Assembly (NCBI GenBank): GCA_934233735.1 | Contig: CAKQGQ010000012.1 | Location: forward strand, 3,054 to 67,053 | DNA length: 64,000 bases | Reading direction: 5' to 3' | Source of the DNA: an uncultured Clostridia bacterium | Lineage (GTDB): Bacteria > Bacillota > Clostridia > Peptostreptococcales > Anaerovoracaceae | Shown: positions 55,619 through 61,730 of the stretch, one piece after another | Layout of the letters: each line of letters opens with the position of its first letter | How positions within the stretch are numbered: the first letter of the stretch is position 1 | Notes under the pieces: model-generated | What the model saw: only the letters and a program-made list of their open reading frames with translations | The model's database searches: none | What the model was told of the DNA's origin: nothing | Position numbers and translations under genes: made by a program

Positions 55619-57562
55619 ATGAAGAAAAAACTATTCACAATAGCGATTGCGCTGTGCATGGTCTTTACGATGATACCCGGGGGGGTATTTCAGGCTGAGA
55701 CAGCATGGGCAGCAGGTCCTAGCAACATAACGGTAGACAATGCAACTTATTATGCTAATGGTGCATTGAAATCCATTGAGGCAAGCTTTGGCTGGGGCGG
55801 TGCGACAGATGTTGAAGTACAACTTGTACTGATGGAGAAAAAACTTAATGGTGGTGAGAGCTATAGTAGCTATGGAGACTTTACCAATCTTGGGTATTAT
55901 GGAAGAAACTTCAATTTTAAAAGTTATGAAGATATAAAAGAGCATGATGAAGCCACAGGAGTTTTTGGATTAATCAAAAGCTCTGAAATAAAATCATACA
56001 AAGAAGGCAGACTTACAGAGGTATTGAACTTAGACGATACTGACATTCCTCTTAATGAGAACAAGTATTATTATGTATATATATGGACATTATGGGGCAA
56101 ATATTATCCGGATCATTTGGTATGCGCAATCAGCGTACAGGATGGAATTGTAAAATACGCCTCGGCGGATGGTATAAGAGGCTATAATACCTATGACGAG
56201 AATAAGCTTGATGCCGTCACAAGTGAGACTGCATATGATGTCAAAGTAACCCCGGGCGAAGGCATGACGAGAGACGAAAATTCAGGAAGCGAGTCACAGC
56301 TAAACCTTAACAAAGGCATGACCCCGGTAGTTTACACTGCAAACCCAGGATACCATTTCCCGAAAGATTACGCAGTTACAACTGTAAACGGAATCATGGT
56401 TCGCCGCGACAGTGCAACGCAGATAACGGTTTACGGCACACCGTCAGCTAATGCAACGATTAACCTTAATGCTGCAACGGAAGGCACGCCGGAAGAAAAT
56501 ATTGCTACGAAACCTGCCGCAAAGACCGGACTTAAATATACTGGAAAACCGCAAACAGGCGTTGTGGCAGGCACAGGTTACACTTTAGAAGGACAAACTG
56601 AAGCAACAGATGCCGGAGATTACACAGCAACGGCAAAATTAAACACAGGATATAAATGGAGCGATGGGTCAACAGATCCGGCAACAATCGAATGGAGCAT
56701 CGCGCCTGCAGGTACTGTTAGAGTAACAGTAGACAACAAGACTGCATATGTCGGTGATAAAGTTCCGGTGCCTACATTTATAATAGGCACACTTTGTGCA
56801 AGTGATAAGCTTGGTGGACAGGCAGTCTTCAAATATCAGCTTAAGAATGCTGATGGCACTTATGGTGAGAAACTGAACGCACCGGATATGAGCAAGGCAG
56901 GTACATATAAGGTTACGGTTTCCGGACTTACTGTATCCAACAACTATGCAGGTATTAAATTTGGAGAAGGAACTTTGACAATCAGCGAAAAGCCGGCTTC
57001 AGGCGGTGGACATTCCTACACGCATAGACCGACAATCATTGCGGATGAAGGCGCGGACACGCTGCTGACTTTCAACGGCACGAAGCTTTCCATTACTGCG
57101 AAAGACGGATATGAACTTTCAGATGTTTTGTTAAACGGCGTTTCCCAGGGAACGGTAACAGAACTTACAGGTCTCAAAACAGGCGATAAAGTTGAAATTA
57201 CAACCGCTAAGAAAGAAGAACCGGCTGCAGATGACAATGCGAAAATCATCGAAGGCATTGGCAACACGAGCATCGTGCTGAAGTCAAAGCTGACCAAGAA
57301 CGGAAATGTGCTTCTGACATGGACGAAGTCGAAGGGCTACAAGGTAGACTATTTCGAATTCTACCGCTCTGTAAAGAGATACAGCGGCTACGGCACGAAG
57401 GCATTCTTCACGACGACAGACGGCAGCTGGTCGAAGTACTTGAATAATAAAGAACTCAAAGCAGGAAATACTTACTACTATAAAGTTCGCGGCGTTCGTG
57501 TAATCGACGGACAGAAGTACTATACACAGTGGTCAAACAAAGCTTGGAGAACCATTAAATAG
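55619..57562 (+). CDS. Secreted surface protein with MBG domains and FN3-like tail (poly-G in frame, phase-ON)
   Basis: 647 residues, the smallest of the three. The signal peptide MKKKLFTIAIALCMVFTMIP-GGVFQAETAWA contains an uninterrupted 7-G tract (55679-55685) and is in frame. A unique N-terminal domain (about 35-260) has no recognised family and is rich in Tyr and Asn (for example YYVYIWTLWGKYY). Two MBG-like domains (about 285-370 and 370-455), a type B penultimate module with DVLLNGVSQGTVTELTGLKTGD (about 500-530) and the FN3-like C-terminus follow. AAGGAGG precedes the ATG. It has the P2-type promoter only and lies divergent from the LytTR regulator. Loss or gain of one G would switch it off. 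A surface role is inferred from architecture. Confidence 0.87.
   Translation: MKKKLFTIAIALCMVFTMIPGGVFQAETAWAAGPSNITVDNATYYANGALKSIEASFGWGGATDVEVQLVLMEKKLNGGESYSSYGDFTNLGYYGRNFNFKSYEDIKEHDEATGVFGLIKSSEIKSYKEGRLTEVLNLDDTDIPLNENKYYYVYIWTLWGKYYPDHLVCAISVQDGIVKYASADGIRGYNTYDENKLDAVTSETAYDVKVTPGEGMTRDENSGSESQLNLNKGMTPVVYTANPGYHFPKDYAVTTVNGIMVRRDSATQITVYGTPSANATINLNAATEGTPEENIATKPAAKTGLKYTGKPQTGVVAGTGYTLEGQTEATDAGDYTATAKLNTGYKWSDGSTDPATIEWSIAPAGTVRVTVDNKTAYVGDKVPVPTFIIGTLCASDKLGGQAVFKYQLKNADGTYGEKLNAPDMSKAGTYKVTVSGLTVSNNYAGIKFGEGTLTISEKPASGGGHSYTHRPTIIADEGADTLLTFNGTKLSITAKDGYELSDVLLNGVSQGTVTELTGLKTGDKVEITTAKKEEPAADDNAKIIEGIGNTSIVLKSKLTKNGNVLLTWTKSKGYKVDYFEFYRSVKRYSGYGTKAFFTTTDGSWSKYLNNKELKAGNTYYYKVRGVRVIDGQKYYTQWSNKAWRTIK
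55679..55685 (+). repeat. Poly-G contingency tract, 7 G (in frame)
   Basis: Seven consecutive G in the signal-peptide codons, directly comparable to the 8-G tract at 50994. Confidence 0.8.
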
Positions 57563-57582
57563 AATATAAAATGTTGAAAAAA

Positions 57583-57607
57583 GAGGCAGTTCCATGCGAA
57601 CTGCCTC
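57583..57607. terminator. Bidirectional terminator between surface gene 55619 and MerR 2
   Basis: GAGGCAGTTC and AACTGCCTC stem with a short loop. On the minus strand it is followed by a run of six T. Confidence 0.8.
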
Positions 57608-57622
57608 AGTTAGTACATTCGA

Positions 57623-58417
57623 TTATTCTGTTTTCGCGAACTTAATCGGCAAAGCAATCTGCGTAACATAAGCATCTTTATTGGCGCCGTGCGTCGGCGG
57701 ACCTTCCATATAAATATTGCGGAAGTAGCCGTGCGGTGTCAAGCCGTTTTCGGCAGCGTAATTCAAAAGGCGCTTGTGCACCTGCGGAAAGTTCTCGTAA
57801 GCGCCGCGATAATAGATGCAGATTGCAGAGGTCTGCGGGAATTTACGGATGCAAGGACCGACGCTGTCCGATGCGACCGGAATGATGTACAGACCGTCAG
57901 AATCAGAGTCCGCAGATACCTGAATGCACATTTTATGCTCGTTATCCAAACGATATTGGTGCATGGTATCAATATAAGCCTGACGAAGTTCTGCGGTTTT
58001 CTGTGCCAAATCTGCATCGTGGAATTCACGGGAAAATCCTGTGAAGGCCGGAAGCGTTACATTGCAGACCTCCATTTCCTCAATACTTGCATGCGTCTGA
58101 CGAAGCTGAAGCTGAGCGATATACTGGTCAAGCTGGCTCCGGAGACGAACGAGACGATCGATTTGCTCGTTCAGATGCGTTGTATCATCAAAATAGTTTC
58201 GAATTTCAGTGAGTGACAAGCCTAAATTCTGAAGCGTGCGAATCAGGCGAATGTGTACGATGTTGTCGGCACTATAGTAACGGAAGCCGCGGTTGCCGTC
58301 CTTGAATGCAGGCTTCACTAAGCCCAGATCTTCGTAATTTATAAGCATTCGGCGTGTAATCCCCAAAGCTCTTGTTACTTCGCCCATTTGAAAAAGATTT
58401 TTAGTTTCATTATGCAT
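57623..58417 (-). CDS. MerR family regulator with GyrI-like effector domain (paralogue 2)
   Basis: 264 residues. MerR winged helix (LFQMGEVTRALGITRRMLINYEDLGLV...GFRYYSADN, about 8-80), dimerisation helix with LRSQLDQYIAQLQLRQ (about 95-112), and a GyrI-like C-terminal domain (AICIYYRGAYENFPQVHKRL; YMEGPPTHGANKDAYVTQIALPIKF). It is a clear paralogue of the protein at 44948, which has extra residues in the effector domain. It shares an intergenic region with the transglutaminase-like gene. The operator there (GCACACCGATGTGC) lies in the 19-base spacer of that gene's promoter and near the +1 of its own, so activation of the partner with autorepression is expected. Confidence 0.9.
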   Translation of the reverse strand: MHNETKNLFQMGEVTRALGITRRMLINYEDLGLVKPAFKDGNRGFRYYSADNIVHIRLIRTLQNLGLSLTEIRNYFDDTTHLNEQIDRLVRLRSQLDQYIAQLQLRQTHASIEEMEVCNVTLPAFTGFSREFHDADLAQKTAELRQAYIDTMHQYRLDNEHKMCIQVSADSDSDGLYIIPVASDSVGPCIRKFPQTSAICIYYRGAYENFPQVHKRLLNYAAENGLTPHGYFRNIYMEGPPTHGANKDAYVTQIALPIKFAKTE

Positions 58418-58473
58418 TTTGTCCCCACCCCGTTGGTATTTATAAATTTTTTTGAAAATTTTTCATAAAACAC

Positions 58474-58534
58474 TTGACTTGCACACCGATGTGCAGGATA
58501 TAATCATTATATATAATTGCTACCCGTATGTCAA
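58474..58534. promoter_or_regulatory. Divergent MerR-type promoters and operator (MerR 2 / transglutaminase gene)
   Basis: Plus strand: TTGACT (58474-58479), 19 bases containing the 16-bp dyad TGCACACCGATGTGCA, TATAAT (58499-58504). Minus strand: TTGACA (58534-58529), 17 bases, TATAAT (58511-58506). The two -10 boxes nearly touch, so one bound MerR dimer can control both directions. Confidence 0.8.
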
Positions 58535-58591
58535 GATTCAGACGACATACAATCAGCAAAGAAACTCACAAAAAAAGGGGGAAAAACAAAA

Positions 58592-59761
58592 ATGAAAAAA
58601 AAGAAAAGCTTGGTTTTGCTCTTAGCACTTTCTTTGGTAATTTCCATGGTTCCGCTGCAGGCATCTGCGGTTGTTAAAAGTGCAGGAACACCGGCAACCG
58701 TGCAGAGCCTGACTTCGAGCGAAAATTTAGAGCATAATTTTGTGAATGCGACGGCAAACGGAACTTCCTTGTATGTGGAAGTGGAAACTCCGATTCAGGC
58801 GTCGGAGTTCAATGTATCCGTCAGAAAAGTGCAGTCCGGCGGCTCGAGTGCATGGTATACCCGCGTTTACCCAACAAATGCCGGCGACTATTATCGCTTT
58901 GAATTCAGTCTGCCGAACTATGTACCGAGAGCAGGCGGAGCGCTCAGCGGTGACTATGTGCTGATTATCACGATGCAAAAAGGAAACGGCACAAGTGATG
59001 TTTTCTATAAAAACTGCGCTTTCCGTGTAACAAACGGACAGTTCTCGATTTTGCAGTACGATAAAATCATCAAAGAAAATGCAAGACTGGATACGAAAGC
59101 AAACAAGAAAAAGGTTTCTAACTTTAAAAAAACCAATATGAGCGATGTGAAATCCATTTGTTTCCGTGATCCGGTGACGAAAAAAGTTGCCTCCGTGACA
59201 ACGAAAAAGGTGAAATACTTTAAGACTGTTTCAAATCAGGTTGTAAAGGGAGCAAGCACGGACTACGAAAAGCTTTTGAAGATTTATGAGTATGTAGCAG
59301 AGAATTTCTACTATGATGATATTGCTTTTTCCAGCGGAACGAAGCAGTATGTCGATCCGTACCGCAACCTCTATAATATGAGAAATAAAAAGAAGAGTGC
59401 AAACAGCCAGGGCGGCAAGGTTGCAACAACCTGCGTGGGCTATTCGGCTGCAGTATGTGCGCTTGCCAGAGCACAGGGCATTCCGACCAGAATCGTAAAC
59501 GGTCATCATATCAGTCTGAATAACAGCGGTTTCAACACATGGTCAACCGAAAAGAATATTACGGAGCTTGACCACTGGTGGAATGAGTGCTATGTGGACG
59601 GACGCTGGATTACCGTCGATGCAACGCCGGGCAACAGCAACAAGTGGAACAGAAATACCAACAAGTGGACTTACACAGGCCTGACGAACTACATCTATTT
59701 CGACCCGACGCCGGAGCAGCTTGCAACTTCGCATGTATTGCTTGAGATTAAGGGTGCATAA
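58592..59761 (+). CDS. Secreted transglutaminase-like domain protein
   Basis: 389 residues. A Lys-rich start and hydrophobic core form a signal peptide with likely cleavage after ASA (about residue 26). An N-terminal beta-rich region (about 50-150) precedes a transglutaminase-like cysteine peptidase/transferase domain. The catalytic triad is visible as Cys281 (ATTCVGYSAA), His328 (LDHWWNECYVDGRW) and Asp343 (TVDATPG). Such secreted enzymes cleave or cross-link surface proteins or peptidoglycan. I place the start at ATG 58592 after AAAGGGGGA. The gene is driven by a strong MerR-type promoter divergent from the MerR 2 gene, with the same type of operator as surface genes 46808 and 50934. Co-regulation therefore suggests the surface proteins as substrates. 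This last step is inference. Confidence 0.85.
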   Translation: MKKKKSLVLLLALSLVISMVPLQASAVVKSAGTPATVQSLTSSENLEHNFVNATANGTSLYVEVETPIQASEFNVSVRKVQSGGSSAWYTRVYPTNAGDYYRFEFSLPNYVPRAGGALSGDYVLIITMQKGNGTSDVFYKNCAFRVTNGQFSILQYDKIIKENARLDTKANKKKVSNFKKTNMSDVKSICFRDPVTKKVASVTTKKVKYFKTVSNQVVKGASTDYEKLLKIYEYVAENFYYDDIAFSSGTKQYVDPYRNLYNMRNKKKSANSQGGKVATTCVGYSAAVCALARAQGIPTRIVNGHHISLNNSGFNTWSTEKNITELDHWWNECYVDGRWITVDATPGNSNKWNRNTNKWTYTGLTNYIYFDPTPEQLATSHVLLEIKGA

Positions 59762-59816
59762 AAGGATGCAGAGATACTAAGAACTGCTGACAATTTAAAA
59801 ACATTCTGATGACAAT

Positions 59817-59857
59817 GAACGCCTAAGGTTGCAGTGCTAACCGAAGGCGTTCTTTTT
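59817..59857 (+). terminator. Terminator of the transglutaminase-like gene
   Basis: GAACGCCT and AGGCGTTC arms with an inner GGTT/AACC stem, then TTTTT. Confidence 0.85.
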
Positions 59858-59901
59858 GTATAAGTAAAACCATGCATTGTTGTGATAAACTATAGTTGTA
59901 A

Positions 59902-60017
59902 CAGGAAAAGAGACTCTCCGCAGGTGGGGCAATGAATTTCAGCAAGAATGCCAAGCCCAAAGCGCTCAATCCCCTGCTGCTGTGAATGAAGCAGAAATCA
60001 TGAAAGAAATCGATTAG
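59902..60017 (+). pseudogene. IS3-type OrfA fragment
   Basis: The frame reads GKETLRRWGNEFQQECQ and NEAEIMKEID before a TAG stop. This is a helix-turn-helix/leucine-zipper style end as in IS3 OrfA proteins. It lacks the start and is separated from the OrfB fragment by the deletion junction. Confidence 0.5.
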
Positions 60018-60048
60018 AGGCTTATCATGCTCAAAAATCAAAGGGACA

Positions 60049-60423
60049 GGCGCAAATCTTGGAGATTTACCACTTGCTATCCGTACGCTGAAAAAGGCGT
60101 TAGAATCTCAAGCTTCTGTCAAAGATGGACTAATCCTGCATTCTGATCAAGGAACACAATATACATCGAAAGAATTTACCGAGTTCTGTAAATCTGTAAA
60201 TGTGGCACAAAGCATGAGCAAAGCAGGCTATCCGTATGACAATGCGCCGATGGAGCGATACTTCAACACATTGAAAAATGAATGTACAAACTTTTACGAA
60301 TTTGCAATGGAAGAATCACTTTATCGGATCGTAGAAGAATTCGCATATGTTGACTACAATCATGTGCGTCCCCATAGTTACAATGATTATCGAACTCCAT
60401 TTGAGGCACGAAATGCAGTATAA
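60049..60423 (+). pseudogene. IS3-type OrfB transposase fragment (rve integrase core, C-terminal half)
   Basis: Encodes LPLAIRTLKKAL, LHSDQGTQYTSKEF with the second catalytic Asp, GYPYDNAPMERYFNTLKNE with the catalytic Glu, and HVRPHSYNDYRTPFEA. This is the DDE core of IS150-like transposases. The first Asp and the N-terminus are missing, so it cannot be active. The last part could be translated from GTG 60202, but only as a fragment. Confidence 0.85.
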
Positions 60424-60497
60424 CTGATTTATGATATTTTTTTAGCCAAAAGTGTTACAAAAAAGATTGACCACAACAGAACATGGCTTCTGAAATG

Positions 60498-60809
60498 CTA
60501 CTTTATAATCTCATCCACAAGGGCAGATATTAATTCAACTTGCTTCAATGTCAGCATTTCTTCTTTGCAAAAAAGTTCAAGCAAAGCCTGCGAAGGCCGC
60601 CGCTCAAAATCAAAGAAATCATGCGGCGAAATCTCCAGATAATCGCATATGAGAAAAAAAGCATCCATGGACGGCATGGAAACATTGTTTTCGATATTGT
60701 TTATATACGCCGGACTGAGGCCGAGCGACAAACTCATATCACGCGAGGATACACCCTTTTCAATTCTCAGTTCGCTGAGTCTCTGAGAAAACTTCTTTCG
60801 TCTGTCCAT
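60498..60809 (-). CDS. XRE family transcriptional regulator
   Basis: 103 residues from ATG 60809 after AAAGG; an in-frame ATG 11 codons earlier has no site. It has a Cro/CI-type helix-turn-helix (about 5-60; FSQRLSELRIEKGVSSRDMSLSLGLSPAYINNIEN) and a short helical tail. It is divergent from the Lgt-surface-protein pair and probably regulates it. Similar small XRE proteins without other domains are common in Clostridia. Confidence 0.85.
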   Translation of the reverse strand: MDRRKKFSQRLSELRIEKGVSSRDMSLSLGLSPAYINNIENNVSMPSMDAFFLICDYLEISPHDFFDFERRPSQALLELFCKEEMLTLKQVELISALVDEIIK

Positions 60810-61017
60810 CTTACAACCTTTACTGCTTTGTCTAAACTGCATACACCGATTATTGATATAAAAATTGCATGAAATCTTTGTTCTAATAATTTTACCATAT
60901 TATTCCTTTAGGGTGTCTATTTTAATTAGTTATTACTATTGACAAATCTATACCAAATAGATAAAATTGAAGTGAAAACTATGTGAACAAGTAATTGAAT
61001 AGTGGGAGGAAAATGCA

Positions 61018-61728
61018 GTGTGGGTATTAAGTAGCGTTATTCAATGGATGCAAGGTAATCCTCTGTATTGGCTGCTTGCAATCGGAACCCTTTTTAATAT
61101 ATTTTGGCTGAAGAAATTTAAAGAGCAGCTTCAGATATCGAATATAGCTATTATTTTGCTTTCAATATTTCATACAATATTTGGTGTTTTAAGTGTGAGA
61201 TTGTTTGCAGAAATTGAAGTTCTTGCAGGATTGAGTGAGGGCGGGAAGCTTAGTCTCTTTGGCGGAATATACTTCATGCCGATATATTATTATTTTTTGA
61301 CCAAGATACTCAAATGCAAAGCCGCACAGATTTTTGATATTTTTGCGATATGCATCATTTTTACTCTTATGTGCGCAAGAGTGGGGTGCATCATCAGCGG
61401 ATGCTGTCAAGGACGGCTGATTCTGGGAATGGATATCCACTACCCGACAAGGGAAGCAGAAATACTTTTTTATGTAGTTCTGATTGCAGTCTTAAGTAAA
61501 AAAGTTTTAAAAAGCGGAACAAAAGGGGAAATTTATCCGGTATATATGATTGCATATGGAATATTTCGGTTTTTCGATGAATTTTTCAGAGCAAGGAGCA
61601 ATTCGACAATTATACATCCGCCTCATTTTTGGGCCTTGCTTTGTTTGATTATAGGACTGAGCATCTATATCGAAATTAAGGTGACAGAAGATAAAAGAAA
61701 AAACAACCAAGGAAGAAGGAGAAGGTAA
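61018..61728 (+). CDS. Prolipoprotein diacylglyceryl transferase (Lgt) homologue
   Basis: 236 residues, about seven membrane helices. The central motif ARVGCIISGCCQG (about 119-131) and YGIFRFFDEFFRAR (about 180-193) mark it as an Lgt-family protein of the CCxG type. It is shorter than standard Lgt (260-290) and differs from the usual RxxNFxNxEl core, so it may be a specialised paralogue. I use GTG 61018, eight bases after GGGAGG. It ends two bases before a large secreted surface-protein gene, implying a two-gene operon. Lgt transfers diacylglycerol to lipobox cysteines, yet the neighbour's signal peptide has no lipobox. Confidence 0.8.
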   Translation: MWVLSSVIQWMQGNPLYWLLAIGTLFNIFWLKKFKEQLQISNIAIILLSIFHTIFGVLSVRLFAEIEVLAGLSEGGKLSLFGGIYFMPIYYYFLTKILKCKAAQIFDIFAICIIFTLMCARVGCIISGCCQGRLILGMDIHYPTREAEILFYVVLIAVLSKKVLKSGTKGEIYPVYMIAYGIFRFFDEFFRARSNSTIIHPPHFWALLCLIIGLSIYIEIKVTEDKRKNNQGRRRR

Positions 61729-61730
61729 TA

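Larger units (their letters stand above)
59878..60478 (+). mobile_element. Internally deleted IS3-family element (about 0.6 kb)
   Basis: Bounded by 26-bp imperfect terminal inverted repeats (59878-59903 and 60453-60478; 19 of 26 positions match; both begin TGTTGTG and end TTGTAACA). Inside are the 3' part of an OrfA-like frame and the C-terminal half of an OrfB transposase. Full IS3-type elements are 1.2-1.5 kb, so about half is missing. No target-site duplication is evident (CAT on the left, GAA on the right). Confidence 0.72.
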
